Assembly (NCBI GenBank): GCA_021778335.1 | Contig: JAJYCN010000013.1 | Span: forward strand, 1-37,048 | DNA length: 37,048 nucleotides | From: Acidobacteriota bacterium | GTDB lineage: Bacteria; Acidobacteriota; Terriglobia; Bryobacterales; Bryobacteraceae | Direction of reading: 5' to 3' | In this document: piece after piece, positions 8,147-18,400 of the stretch | How the letters are laid out: each line of letters begins with the position of its first letter | How positions within the stretch are numbered: the first letter of the stretch is position 1 | Program-made: the position numbers and the translations under genes | The notes under the pieces: model-generated | Databases searched by the model: none | The model's input: only the letters and a program-made list of their open reading frames with translations | Told to the model about the DNA's origin: nothing

Positions 8147-11100
8147 TTAGAACATGACCGAAGCGCTGAGCACCAGCAGGCGCTGACCGGCAGCGACAGA
8201 CGATCCCTGGAAGGTTCCATACGGGCCAGTGTTCTGGCCCGCCGTGGCCTGGATCAACCCAAACCCGGAGCCCGCAACGTTCTGGTTCGGGTTCGAGAAG
8301 TTCGGGTGGTTGAGCACGTTATAGGCCTGCGCCCCGACGCGGAACGTAATCCGCTCGGTGATCGCAAAGTTCTTGTACATGCTCATGTCGATGTCGAAGA
8401 ACCCCGGCCCGTAAAACGAATTGCGGCCGACATTCCCGAAGCCGGGCTCGGCGCCTGACGGCAGGAACTGCGATAGGGAGAAGCACGGGATGTCAACTTG
8501 TGACGCGCCGCAGGAGCGAGCCACGGGACCACCGACGCCGGAGTAACCGGCCAGAAGCGGTGCGCCGAGCCCCGGATCAATGGCCGCACCCAGGGCACTA
8601 TCCGTGACGCTGAACGGCAAGCCCGACCGGAGGTAGAACTTGCTGGCCACGGTCCAGCCGCTCCCGATCTCGTTCAATAACCGGTTGTTGAATTTCCACG
8701 GCGTATCATACGTCAGATCGCCGGTCAGATTGTGACGGAGGTCGTAGTCCGAGTTCGCGTAGTTGTTGGCGAATGACGGCGTGCTGAGAGAGCCGAAGCC
8801 CGTGCCCGGCGCGAACGAGAACGGCAAGCCGCTGCCGCCGTTTGACAATGTATCGAGAGCGTGAGAGTAGGTATAGGAGACTTCCGCCTGCAGGCCCGAG
8901 GAAAACGCACGCTTGTAGGTGATTGAAAGAGCATTGTAGCGGGACAGTCCTTCGTTCGTGAGCCCAGTGACTTGGTTGAAGGCCGGATCCTTCTGTGCGG
9001 ACGGAAGTCCGGTGAAGGCCGCGCCCGTCGCGTTGTATGCGTTGGGGAAATCCGTCTGGGCAAGTAGGTTGTAACCGCGATTGCCCGAGTACGTGAACGT
9101 CAGGATGTCCTTCGAATCGAGGGGCTGCTCCACCTCGAAGCTGTATTCGATGTAACGGGGCGTCGACAGGTGCTGCGGAATGGAGTACAGGTTCGGTGAG
9201 CTGAAACCGCCCGGCACCGTGCTGTTCAGTTGACCGTAGGTCGCGCCGTTCGCGAAGCCGCTATGGAACGCCTGATAAGAGCCCAGGGCCGCCGCCCCCG
9301 CGCTCGCCGGATCGTTAGGCGTGTTCACCCCCTGTCCGCTAAACTCGTACACCGCGAACGGTGACGGCGGATTGAAGAAGACGTTCGAGACGAGGAAGCC
9401 CGGCGCCATATCAGAGAATATACCGATACCGGCACGAATCACGGTCTTGTTCGTCCCAAGCGGGCTCCAGACGATACCAAATCGCGGATCGATGTCCACG
9501 GCGTCGGTGCTGTAATATGCGTTGGAGCCGTCGTGCAAGATCGAGTTATAAGGCGTGTTGATCCCCCCTGTGAAGGCGTTACTCATGAAAGGAGACGAGA
9601 GATTCGAGAAGCAAGTCTCGACGCACGTTGGGTTGGCCGTGCGGTCAAAGCGGACGCCGAAAGTGAGCTTCAGGTTCGGCTTGGCGGCCCATTCGTCCTG
9701 GATATAGGTACCTACGTCGTAGAACCGGATATGAGCGACGTTAATGGACGGGAACTGCTGGTAGTAGTAGCTTCCGTTGTTCAGCGTGCCGTTGACGAAG
9801 TCTGTCAGCGGCGAGAAGAAGTAGGAACCAATCACGCCCTCACTCAGGCTATGATCGGAGACATCATTCTTGCGGAAGTTGGCGCCGATCTTGATGGTGT
9901 GATTGCCTTTGGTGATCGAAAGGTCATCGATCAACTGGCCCTGGCCGACATCGCGGCCCTGCGGGAAGAACGCCCAATTATCCCCCATCGAGGTGAACGG
10001 GCCACTGTTGGTGCCGCCCTCCGTAAATTGAAAGTAGGTCGGGAAGAAGGACGACGAAGCCCCCACGTTGGCCGGACCAAATATCGCGCTATACCAGAGA
10101 ACGGATCCAATGAAGTTGTTTACGATCGTCGGGGAGAAGACAGTCGTATAGTTGACTTGGCCCTCGTACTGCGGCTGAATGCTTTGCTCGTTCAGCGTCG
10201 GATTGAGCAAACTTGTGCCGGTCGGCTGGAAGCCGGTGTCGTGCTTGAATCGGAAGTTGAGCTTGTTGTTGTCGTTCACGTTGTAGTCGATGCGCGAGGT
10301 CAACAACCATTCCCGGTTCTGGTTCGGCGCCGCCGTGGCGAAAGCGTTGCCGCAAGGCACCGTTTGCCCGAAGACGCCACCACCCGGCGCCGCAGTGTTC
10401 GTTCCCGCAAAAGAAGGACCGCACCCAAGCGTCCCGCTAGCATCCTGAGTTGCGCCACTTCCCGTCGTGATCGGTACTGCGTGCGAGGCGCCCGGAGCGC
10501 CCTGCCAGATCGAGAAGGCCTTCTGGTAGAGGGCGTCCTGCGCCGGGTTAATCGTGCCGAGGATGTACTGCTGAAGTTGCGGGGAAGGGTAGGACACAAC
10601 GCCGGTGGCTGCGATCGTGTAATACAGGCCTTCATTGTCGACGTAGAAGAAAAGCTTGTTCTTGATGACCGCGCCGCCGAGCGAATCGGCCCACTGGTTG
10701 GAAATCGTGCCGGGGCGCGCGATGCCGTCGCGATTGTTGAAGAAGCTGTTGGCGTCAAGCGTCGTACCGTTCCAGTTCCAGAGCGCGTTGCCGTGCCAGG
10801 TGTTGCTTCCGGACTTGGTCACGTAGTTGACCTGCGCGCCCGCCTGCCGGCCGTATTGCACACTATAGGCGTTCGAGATGACCGCTGCTTCCTGAATTTC
10901 GTTCTGCCCCAGCAGGTTGTTGCTCGCGCCCGAGTTGTTCAGATTCAGATAAGGATCGTTGTAATCGTTTCCGTTGATGGTGAACAGGTTCGAGGTGCCG
11001 GGCAGGCCGTGGGAGCTGAAGTTGCCATACCCCGCCATCTGGCCGCCGGTGCTCATTACCACACCCGGAGCCGTATAGGCGATCGTCGTCAGGTCTCCGC

Positions 11101-11554
11101 CCGGGGCTGGAAGTTCCGACATCTGGCGCTGGGAGAACGTTTCGCTCAGGTTCGCATTTTCGGTGTTGAGCGGCGGAGCGGCGCCGGTGACCTCAATCAC
11201 CTCCTGCGTCGCCTGCACCTTCGCCACCAGGTCCACCGCGGGCGCCTGGCCAACGTCAATCCGCACCTTCACGACATCGGACTGCAAGCCGGGTACTTTC
11301 GCGGAAACTTCGTAATTCCCAGGCTTTACGAACGTGAACCGGTATCCGCCCGACTCATTCGTCTGCGCAAGACGGGTATCGCCCGTGTCCGTGTTCCGCA
11401 GCGTCACTTGCGCGTTCGGCACGACTGCGCCCGTCGCGTCTCTCACCACGCCGGCGATGTCGCCCGTAGTAACCGTCTGAGCCTGCATCGTTGGCAGGAT
11501 CGCCAGCAGTAGCGCGGCGAGTAGCAGATACCAGAATTTTTGACCTCGAATCAT
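8147..11554 (-). CDS. TonB-dependent-receptor-like outer membrane protein with carboxypeptidase-regulatory domain (Oar-like)
   Basis: This 1135-residue protein has a signal peptide (about 1-25, ending TMQAQ), a carboxypeptidase-regulatory-like beta domain (about 28-115, '[20 protein letters not shown]'), a plug region (about 135-260, '[23 protein letters not shown]') and a large beta-barrel ending in aromatic Phe (LSASVMF), the usual outer-membrane insertion signal. This architecture is massively expanded in Solibacter-type Acidobacteriota and is thought to import or bind polymers or metal complexes; the ligand cannot be read from sequence. No partner SusD-like gene is present. It is a single transcription unit: 251 bp without a gene precede it, and a strong terminator follows. 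Confidence 0.95.
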   Translation of the reverse strand: MIRGQKFWYLLLAALLLAILPTMQAQTVTTGDIAGVVRDATGAVVPNAQVTLRNTDTGDTRLAQTNESGGYRFTFVKPGNYEVSAKVPGLQSDVVKVRIDVGQAPAVDLVAKVQATQEVIEVTGAAPPLNTENANLSETFSQRQMSELPAPGGDLTTIAYTAPGVVMSTGGQMAGYGNFSSHGLPGTSNLFTINGNDYNDPYLNLNNSGASNNLLGQNEIQEAAVISNAYSVQYGRQAGAQVNYVTKSGSNTWHGNALWNWNGTTLDANSFFNNRDGIARPGTISNQWADSLGGAVIKNKLFFYVDNEGLYYTIAATGVVSYPSPQLQQYILGTINPAQDALYQKAFSIWQGAPGASHAVPITTGSGATQDASGTLGCGPSFAGTNTAAPGGGVFGQTVPCGNAFATAAPNQNREWLLTSRIDYNVNDNNKLNFRFKHDTGFQPTGTSLLNPTLNEQSIQPQYEGQVNYTTVFSPTIVNNFIGSVLWYSAIFGPANVGASSSFFPTYFQFTEGGTNSGPFTSMGDNWAFFPQGRDVGQGQLIDDLSITKGNHTIKIGANFRKNDVSDHSLSEGVIGSYFFSPLTDFVNGTLNNGSYYYQQFPSINVAHIRFYDVGTYIQDEWAAKPNLKLTFGVRFDRTANPTCVETCFSNLSSPFMSNAFTGGINTPYNSILHDGSNAYYSTDAVDIDPRFGIVWSPLGTNKTVIRAGIGIFSDMAPGFLVSNVFFNPPSPFAVYEFSGQGVNTPNDPASAGAAALGSYQAFHSGFANGATYGQLNSTVPGGFSSPNLYSIPQHLSTPRYIEYSFEVEQPLDSKDILTFTYSGNRGYNLLAQTDFPNAYNATGAAFTGLPSAQKDPAFNQVTGLTNEGLSRYNALSITYKRAFSSGLQAEVSYTYSHALDTLSNGGSGLPFSFAPGTGFGSLSTPSFANNYANSDYDLRHNLTGDLTYDTPWKFNNRLLNEIGSGWTVASKFYLRSGLPFSVTDSALGAAIDPGLGAPLLAGYSGVGGPVARSCGASQVDIPCFSLSQFLPSGAEPGFGNVGRNSFYGPGFFDIDMSMYKNFAITERITFRVGAQAYNVLNHPNFSNPNQNVAGSGFGLIQATAGQNTGPYGTFQGSSVAAGQRLLVLSASVMF

Positions 11555-11805
11555 ATCTTCGCCAAAAGTCCTTCCCTAAAGTTTATGGTTCTGATTGAAC
11601 ATCTCACCTGCCGCTGGGACCCGCGTGGTTCACAGACCAGACACTCAACAGGCAACTGTGCCAACATAGCAATTGCTCTGCCAACGTTTAAGTCACTGAA
11701 AAATAAAGATATGACAAAGAATGCCATCTCCACGGAGCTATGGCCACACATAGAATCCATGTCCCCGGCTTCCAGATTTAGAAGATTAACTAATTTTCAG
11801 CTTGG
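11555..11805. other. Gene-free, comparatively AT-rich stretch upstream of the TonB-type receptor
   Basis: These 251 bp are clearly richer in A+T than the flanking genes and carry no frame I believe. They must hold the promoter and leader of the receptor gene (minus strand) and the end of the small-ORF transcript. I could not identify a convincing -35/-10 pair or a terminator. Confidence 0.5.
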
Positions 11806-12006
11806 TCAAAGCGAACGCATCCGCTCAGCCCAGCGCAGGTAGTGCAACAACTGCGCACGAGTCTGCCACAAAAACCGGGCAAAGTCCCCGAATTCGATCT
11901 GATTCGCTGGGATGCCAGAGTACGTCTCGATCCGCCACCGCAGATACGGACTTCGCCACGGCCGGAACCGATAACCGCGCGTAGCCTGCCAAAGGAATCG
12001 GATCAC
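11806..12006 (-). CDS. Small Arg/Trp-rich protein, translationally coupled to VWFA gene, 66 aa
   Basis: The start is GTG 12006-12004, overlapping the TGA of the upstream VWFA gene in a GTGA arrangement. The product is rich in Arg, Trp and Tyr (contains YRFRPWRSPYLRWRIETYSG) and is probably a soluble basic protein without a signal peptide. I vaguely recognise the 'RPWRSPYLRWRIETYSG' stretch from small acidobacterial hypothetical proteins but cannot name a family. The GTGA coupling and its position at the end of the VWFA operon argue that it is real. A cytosolic role linked to the secreted VWFA proteins would be surprising, so it may simply share their transcript. Confidence 0.65.
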   Translation of the reverse strand: MIRFLWQATRGYRFRPWRSPYLRWRIETYSGIPANQIEFGDFARFLWQTRAQLLHYLRWAERMRSL

Positions 12007-13007
12007 GTGCCGGGAGCCTGAGTCCCCTTCAGGACGGGGTTACGCTTCATATCGGGCGTGGCGTAGTAGCCGGTACGGGTGCGCACGGTCGGGTGGCCCG
12101 GTCCGTTAACCGTGACTTTAATCTGACGGAAACTGCCATCGAGCGCCTGGATCGCCGGTGAGTACGCGATTACGTACTGGTTGCGAATCTCGTGCGCCAC
12201 CTGGAGAGTGATGCGGTCCACGTCGGCAAGTTCCTTAGGGTAGTAAGACATCCCGCCCGAAGCCGCAGTAAGCGTGTTGAGCACGCGCTTCGCCTTGCGC
12301 GCTTCGTGACGCTCCTCATCACTCAGCAGCCCGATCGCGTAAAGGAGCACCTCGCTCGCCTGCGCCTTCGCGGTCAGTTTTTCGAGCGTGTCGCGATCAT
12401 CGCTGGCCGTATCGTTGCCGTCCGTCACCACCAGCAGAACCTTCTTGTCCAGCTTGGCGTGCTCCTTCATGTAATCGATCGAGCCACTGATGGCGTCGCG
12501 CAGGGCGGTGCCGCCGCGGGTGTCGATCCGCGCCAAACCCTCCTGCATTTTCTTGATGTCATGCGTGAACGGGACATCGAGGTAGGACTCATCGTTAAAA
12601 TTCACGATGAAAACCTCGTCCTGCGGGTTCGATGCCTTCACGAGGTCCAGCGCCGCAAGCTCCACCTGCTTGCGTTTGTCGCGCATGCTGGCGCTGTTGT
12701 CGACGATGATGCCCATCGATACCGGCACATCCTCGCGCCGGAACAGCCGGATCTGCTGCGGGGCGCCATTTTCGAACACCTTGAACGCGCTCTCGGGCAG
12801 GTTTGTGATCAGCTTGCCCCTGGCATCGATGACGCTGGCGTGCAGCACCACCAGGCGCGTATCGACCCGAAACGTGGGCGGCTGGTCGGCGGTCGCCGCG
12901 GGCGGAGAAGATGGCGAACCAGGCGCCTGTTTCGAGCCGTTCGGCGGCTGCGTTTGGGCGACAAGCAACGAGGTGGAAGCGAATAAAGCGAAAAAAACCA
13001 ATCGCAT
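12003..13007 (-). CDS. Secreted VWFA-related acidobacterial domain protein (copy 1)
   Basis: This 334-residue protein begins at ATG 13007, which gives a clean signal peptide (MRLVFFALFASTSLLVAQ); an earlier in-frame ATG (13103) would overlap the upstream gene. A Pro/Ser linker is followed by 'FRVDTRLVVLHASVIDARGK', the conserved entry strand of the acidobacterial VWFA family (TIGR03436 type), then a von Willebrand A fold. The metal-ion-dependent adhesion site is intact: DNSAS, the Thr in RGGTALRDA, and the Asp in VVTDGNDT. It ends 'RTRTGYYATP', like its neighbour. Function is unknown; VWFA folds bind proteins through a divalent metal. It lies 25 bp behind copy 2 and is coupled to the next small gene. 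Confidence 0.93.
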   Translation of the reverse strand: MRLVFFALFASTSLLVAQTQPPNGSKQAPGSPSSPPAATADQPPTFRVDTRLVVLHASVIDARGKLITNLPESAFKVFENGAPQQIRLFRREDVPVSMGIIVDNSASMRDKRKQVELAALDLVKASNPQDEVFIVNFNDESYLDVPFTHDIKKMQEGLARIDTRGGTALRDAISGSIDYMKEHAKLDKKVLLVVTDGNDTASDDRDTLEKLTAKAQASEVLLYAIGLLSDEERHEARKAKRVLNTLTAASGGMSYYPKELADVDRITLQVAHEIRNQYVIAYSPAIQALDGSFRQIKVTVNGPGHPTVRTRTGYYATPDMKRNPVLKGTQAPGT

Positions 13008-13032
13008 GCAGGAAAAAACGCCCCGTGGCGCT

Positions 13033-14046
13033 CTAATGGTAAGGAGCATAGTAGCCCAAACGGTAGTATGCCTTAAGCGGGGGCAGTCCCCGAGGCTGGA
13101 CAAGTTTCACCTGCACGTGACGATATTTCCCATCCTTCGTCTTGTTCTTCGGCGCGTACCCAATTAGGTACTGGTTGCGCAACTCGACGCCGATTTTCGC
13201 CGCCACATCCGGTAGTTCGTTGATGTTTTCCACCTGAAAGGCGCGGCCGCCGGTCTGCTCGGCAAGCTGCGCGAGAAGGTTGGGGCCGTTCAACTCCTCC
13301 GCGGTGCGGCCGCGCGAGGCCAGCGGCTCGACAATGCCGATCGCGTAGATCTGCACGTCGGCCTCGCGCACCGCGTTCTTGATCTCGCTCTCCGTGTACC
13401 GGCTGCTGTTGTCGCCGCCGTCGGAGATGAGCAGAATCGCCTTGCGCGGATTGTGCGCCTTGTGCATCGTGTTCATCGCCAGATACACCGCGTCCAGCAG
13501 CGCGGTCCGCCCCTTGGACTCCGTGAACGTCAGCGCGTTCTGGACCTCCTCGAGGTCATGCGTGAAAGGCGTGGACAGCTTCGGCCGGTCGTTGAACGTG
13601 ACCAGAAAATACTCGTCTTCCGGGTTGGACGTTTTGAAAAACTCGGCCGCCGCCATCCGCGACTTCTGCAGCTTGGCGCCCATGCTGCCGCTGGTGTCGA
13701 ACACCAAACCGACCGACAGCGGCGCATCCTCGCTGGAAAATTGGGCGATCGTTTGCTGCACCTTGTCCTCAAACAGCTTGAAGTGCTCCCTTTCAAGGCC
13801 GGTGACGAAGCGGTTCAGCGGATCGGTAACTGTGACGTTGATCAGAACCAGTTCGGTATCAACGCGGATATCGCCGCGAACCGGAGCCTCGGCTGCCTTC
13901 GTGCTGACCCGCGTAGTGATGTCGACGCGAGCCGTGGAATCCGAAGTCGTCTGAGCCGGAACGGTGGGTTTGTCGTCTGCGCCCGCGAGCGCGCTCGAGC
14001 CCAGGAAGAAAATGAAAGTGCCTAACGCGGCCTGAGCCCGTTTCAT
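13033..14046 (-). CDS. Secreted VWFA-related acidobacterial domain protein (copy 2)
   Basis: This 337-residue protein begins at ATG 14046, with a GGAGGG ribosome binding site about 10 nt upstream and a signal peptide (MKRAQAALGTFIFFLGSSALA). Domain order matches copy 1: 'IRVDTELVLINVTVTDPLNRF', then a VWFA fold with MIDAS DTSGS, Thr in GRTALLDA and Asp in LISDGGDNS, ending 'KAYYRLGYYAPYH'. The two copies are clear paralogues from an old tandem duplication. The gene sits 91 bp behind the GH88 gene on the same strand and 25 bp ahead of copy 1, so copies 1 and 2 plus the small ORF form one unit. The role is unknown. Confidence 0.93.
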   Translation of the reverse strand: MKRAQAALGTFIFFLGSSALAGADDKPTVPAQTTSDSTARVDITTRVSTKAAEAPVRGDIRVDTELVLINVTVTDPLNRFVTGLEREHFKLFEDKVQQTIAQFSSEDAPLSVGLVFDTSGSMGAKLQKSRMAAAEFFKTSNPEDEYFLVTFNDRPKLSTPFTHDLEEVQNALTFTESKGRTALLDAVYLAMNTMHKAHNPRKAILLISDGGDNSSRYTESEIKNAVREADVQIYAIGIVEPLASRGRTAEELNGPNLLAQLAEQTGGRAFQVENINELPDVAAKIGVELRNQYLIGYAPKNKTKDGKYRHVQVKLVQPRGLPPLKAYYRLGYYAPYH

Positions 14047-14137
14047 CACAGCCCGCCCTCCATGGCCGCTCCCCGCGCGGAACAACGCGGGAACGGCCTC
14101 TGCACCCTCATCATAACGCCGTTCGAAGTTCGCGGAG

Positions 14138-15265
14138 CTAGAGCTGGCGCAATGCCTGATCAAGCGCCTCGACGAAGAAATATTCCCCCCAGATCACGCT
14201 CTCGTCCACACCCAACTCCTTGTGGACATGATAGACGCCGCCTTTGAGAATCCCCTCCCATTTCTTGTCCTTCTTGCCGAGATGTTTTTCGCACAGCATT
14301 CGGAGGATCATCAACGCGGAGGCGGAATAAAGGTGCCCTTTCACCGGATCGGTGAGGAGGCGGCCCACACGGAGCAAGGCGGAGGCGGCAATCGCCGCGG
14401 CGGATGTGTCGAGCAGGTTGCGCCGGCTTGCCGGCGCCAGAAAGTCCCACGGCGGAATGCCGTCGGCGTTGGTATGGCGCAGGAAATAATCCGCGCACGC
14501 CTCGGCGGTCGCAAGCAGACGCGTGTCGCGGCTGTATTCATGGCAAGTCGCAAAGCCGTACATCGCCCATGCCAGGCCGCGGGACCAGCAGGAATCGCCC
14601 CGATAGCCTTGCTGCGTGCTCTGGCGGATGAACTCCCCGGTTTCGATGTCGAATATGCCTTCATGCGCCGTCGATCCGTCGCCACGCACGAGCGTGCGCC
14701 GGGTGGTGAGGCAGTGGCGAACCGCAATCTCGCGGAGCCGCTTGTCGCCGGTTTCGTTCGCCGCGAAGAAGATCAGCCCGACGTTCATCATGAGGTCGAT
14801 GAACAGGCTGTCATCGCTGACGAACGAACTCAAATACTGCCCGGCTTCGCGGTAACGGCCGGCGAGCGTGCGGCCCGCTTCCACGAGAACTTCTTTCAGT
14901 TTCGCTTCGCCCGTCAGTCTGTACCAGCGGTAGTAAGTGGAAAAGAACAGAAAGCCGAGATCCTGGCTCTGTTTGTCCGTCTTGCGCTGCTCAATCGGCT
15001 GCGTGTATCGGATCGCCTGCTCCTGCCAGTAGCGGGCTTCGGCGCTGCCTTCGTCGGCCCGGCGCCGGAAGATCCACATCATGCCCGGGAAGAAACCCGT
15101 ACACCAGTCCGCCCACGTCTCCCCGTCGTGCCTCCAACGGCCGTCCCGGGTGTACATCGGATAAAAATCCGGATGCTGTTCGATTACGTGCCGCACCTGC
15201 TGCTGAGCGAAGCGTAACGCCTCTTCCAGCAGATTGCGGTCCGTGTCCTGAACAAATTGAATCAC
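14138..15265 (-). CDS. GH88 unsaturated glucuronyl hydrolase
   Basis: This 375-residue protein is an (alpha/alpha)6-barrel. It hydrates the 4,5-unsaturated uronic acid left by polysaccharide lyases and thereby releases it. Signatures are 'WADWCTGFFPGMMW', 'KQSQDLGFLFFST' (Asp102) and 'SDDSLFIDLMMNVGL' (Asp157); the two Asp residues correspond to the catalytic pair described for Bacillus UGL. The start is taken as GTG 15265, which has GAGGAG 5 nt upstream; an ATG 17 codons earlier has no such site. No signal peptide is seen, so it is probably cytoplasmic. No lyase is near, but the GH2 enzyme and the sugar isomerase in this window fit saccharide use. Confidence 0.93.
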   Translation of the reverse strand: MIQFVQDTDRNLLEEALRFAQQQVRHVIEQHPDFYPMYTRDGRWRHDGETWADWCTGFFPGMMWIFRRRADEGSAEARYWQEQAIRYTQPIEQRKTDKQSQDLGFLFFSTYYRWYRLTGEAKLKEVLVEAGRTLAGRYREAGQYLSSFVSDDSLFIDLMMNVGLIFFAANETGDKRLREIAVRHCLTTRRTLVRGDGSTAHEGIFDIETGEFIRQSTQQGYRGDSCWSRGLAWAMYGFATCHEYSRDTRLLATAEACADYFLRHTNADGIPPWDFLAPASRRNLLDTSAAAIAASALLRVGRLLTDPVKGHLYSASALMILRMLCEKHLGKKDKKWEGILKGGVYHVHKELGVDESVIWGEYFFVEALDQALRQL

Positions 15266-15423
15266 TCCATCTCCTCGCGCGGGCCAAGGATAGTCCCCAT
15301 GTTCCCTCAAGCCCAACCGGCGCTTCCGAACGGCTGTCCCCGTGTCACGAAATCACCGTACCGCCGTTGTCTCAAATATTATATCCGCCGCACCTTTGCC
15401 GATACTGTGTTGTGGGAGGGCTT

Positions 15424-18400
15424 GTGCGCCGTTACAGCGTCTGGGTCGCGGGAATTCTCTTCGGAATCTGGCCCACTCTGCTCGGTGCGCAGGAGATGCC
15501 CGGGGCATTTGCGCCATCGCAGCCGCCTCCTGCCCCACTGGCCCCGGCGGTACGGCGCCAACCGTGGGCGCTGCGGGAAGCCCTTCCCACCGCCGCGTTC
15601 GAACTCCCGCCGCTAAGCGACACCGAGGCCGCACCGCGCTGGCGTGGCGGCGCGAGACAAACAGGCATCGAGCGCCCGGTGCCCCCCGCCGGTCTCTCTA
15701 GTGGCGCCGCATCGGTACTCCCCGGCGGCCGCGTCGGCTGGCGCCTCCTTCTGCGCTCGCCGGGCGCCGTGGCTCTGCGTATCCACTTTTCCCGTTTCTC
15801 CTTGTCGGGCGCGGCGGTCTGGTTGTACCCGGCCGGCCTTGCGTCGCGAGCGAGCGGACCTTACTCGGCGCAAGGTCCAAACGGAACCGGCGAATTCTGG
15901 TCGCCCCGCATCCCGTCGGACTCAGTCGTCATCGAGTACGACGCACCGTACGGCGCGGCGCCGGAAGAGCCGCTTCCCTTCGCGATCGACAATTTGGCGC
16001 ATCTCTGGACCAACCCTCCGCCGGAGCAGATCCCTGAATCGTCCACGTCGACCGGCGCGGCATCCTGCGAGTTGGATGTGAGTTGCCACTCCAACTACGT
16101 AAAACTGGCGAGCGGCGTAGTGATGTACGAATTCATCGGAAGCGGCGGAGGCTCCTATGTCTGCTCCGGCGCGATGATCAACTCTGCGGCGAATAACTTC
16201 ACTCCCTATTTGCTCACCGCTCACCACTGCGTCAGCTCGAACACGGAGGCGCAGACAGTCCAAGCTTACTTTTTCTACCAGACGTCCACCTGCAACGGCA
16301 CGCCTCCGGACTTATACAGTGTGCCCACCGTAAGCGGGGCGAGTTACCTGGCTGGTGCGCCGATCCCGCAAGGCGATTACGAACTCTTACTACTCGACAG
16401 TCCGGCGCCTTCGGGCACGTATTTCTTCGGATGGTCAGCCAGCGACCCTCCGATTGGGTCGAACGTCACCGGCATTCATCACCCGGAGGGCTCCTGGACC
16501 CGTATCGCCTTCGGAACACGCGCTCCGGATGCGGAAGTCTCCATCTCCGGACAAATCGGCCCGGCGTCGCTCTACTACCAGGTCAATTACACCCAAGGGT
16601 TAACCGAGCCCGGTTCCTCGGGCTCTCCGCTTCTGAACGGGTCGAATCAGGTAGTGGGCACGCTCACCGGCGGACCGGACGTTTCACCGACGGAATCGAT
16701 CTGCTCCATCAATCCCTACGACACCACCTACAGCCGCTTCTCCGACGCGTACCCGGCGATCTCCAGTTACCTGAACCAGCCTCCCGTGTCGTCGCTTACC
16801 ATCTCGCCCACTACGTTGAATTTCACCGAAACAAACGGCGTTTGGGCGAATGCCGGCGCCGTCAATCTCACGATTCAGTCGCCCACGGCCGCCATCTTCT
16901 CGGTGACTACCGCAGACTCGTGGCTCACAGCTACCCCTTCCACCGGGACTGTGCAATCCGGTGGTAACGCGACGGTACGCATTGTGGTGAGTTCAGGCGC
17001 ATTCGCCTCGGCGGGCACCTACTCCAGTTCAGTAACCGTCACGGTCGGCACGGCAGCGCCTGTCGTGATCCCCGTATCGGTTACGGTCAGCGGAAATCAG
17101 CCTCACGTCACAGTCACAATCACGCCGAATCCGGTGCCGGAGTCCACGCCGGATTCGAGCGGCTACGCGTGGTTCTTCAGCATAAAGCTCACTGAAGCCA
17201 CAGGCGTGGCCACGAATGTGACTCAGTTCCAGATTCTTGGAACGGATTATTCCGGCCAGATCGCGCAATTCTTCGGCTCCACCACTCTTCCCGCGCTCGC
17301 CTCTCTCACCGCTTCGGTTCGCATGAAGAATCTGGTGCCTCCGGCCAGTGGCGCCATCCAGCTTGGGGGAGCCGACGTCTCGAGTGGCACACCCTGGTCC
17401 GCCAGCCAGGACATCTCATTTCTCGGCCCCTCGGCGGGGGCGTCGCTGAAGTTGACCAGCATGCCGGCGTCCGTGCGGCAAAACGCATCCGACTCGAGTT
17501 GCCCCTGGCGGCAAACGCTGGTGCTTGAGGAGACTGCCGGCGTGGCTGTAACGCTTAACCACTTCACCGCCGGCGGAACGGAGCTTTCCTCGCAGCTCGC
17601 CTATTACTTCGGCTCGACGCAGCTACCTTCCGGCGGGTCACTTGCGACGAGCCTTTGCTGGACCGGCATAAACGCGCCCGCCACGATCGTTGCCCAGGTG
17701 AGCGGCGTGGATGACGAGGGAAACAATGTGAATGGCACCGTTTCCACCTCGTTTCTCGGCCCGGCCCCGGCGCCTGGCGCGCTGAGCGCGGCCCCGGCAA
17801 GCCTGCAGCTCAAACAAGGAGGCGCCACCAGCGTGCAGATCTCGCTCTCCCTCGGTTCTTCCTCCGCGCCCTGGACCGCGACTCCGGTTTACGATGAGCC
17901 TCCATCTTCCTGGCTGAACGTGTCCGCCCTCTCGGGAACCGGGCCTGCGTCTCTGCAGATTTCTGCTAACGCGAACGGCCTTGTACCGGGCCTCTACCAG
18001 GCGACGCTGTACCTGCAGTCGCCCGATACAGTCCCCCAGATGGCTGCGGTCCCGATTCAGTTCGTGGTTCCTGGCGCGGCGGTCAACGGCGCTTCGTTTG
18101 CAGCGGGCGCCGCGCCGGGCATGACTCTCAGCGTCTTCAGCTCGGGATTGGCGTCAACGACGGCGTCGGCTTCGGCGGTGCCGCTGGCCACTACGATGGC
18201 CGGAACCACAGCCACCGTCAGCGGCGCCGCCGCGCCCCTCTACTTCGTCTCTCCCAACCAGGTGAACCTGCAGATTCCTTATGAAGTGAAGTCCGGCAAT
18301 GCGACTCTTACGATCAACTCTCCCGCAGGCGGCTCTTTCTCCCAATCGATCTACATCGTGCCGAGCGCTCCGGGCATTTTCACAACCGCCGATGGGCGCT

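Noticed and set aside
9533-11512. 659-codon open frame antisense to the TonB-type receptor
   Set aside because: It is a mirror frame of a GC-rich gene: no signal, domain or composition pattern of a real protein, whereas the receptor frame shows clear domains throughout.
11640-11680. Sigma-54 (-24/-12) promoter for the receptor gene
   Set aside because: TGGCAC and TTGC occur on the minus strand but only 2 bp apart; the required spacing is about 5 bp.
11551-11760. 69-codon minus-strand frame just upstream of the TonB-type receptor
   Set aside because: It overlaps the receptor start, has no ribosome binding site, and covers the region where the receptor promoter must lie.
12003-13103. Longer start (ATG 13103) for VWFA copy 1
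   Set aside because: It would overlap the preceding gene by about 70 bp and bury the signal peptide 32 residues inside the protein.
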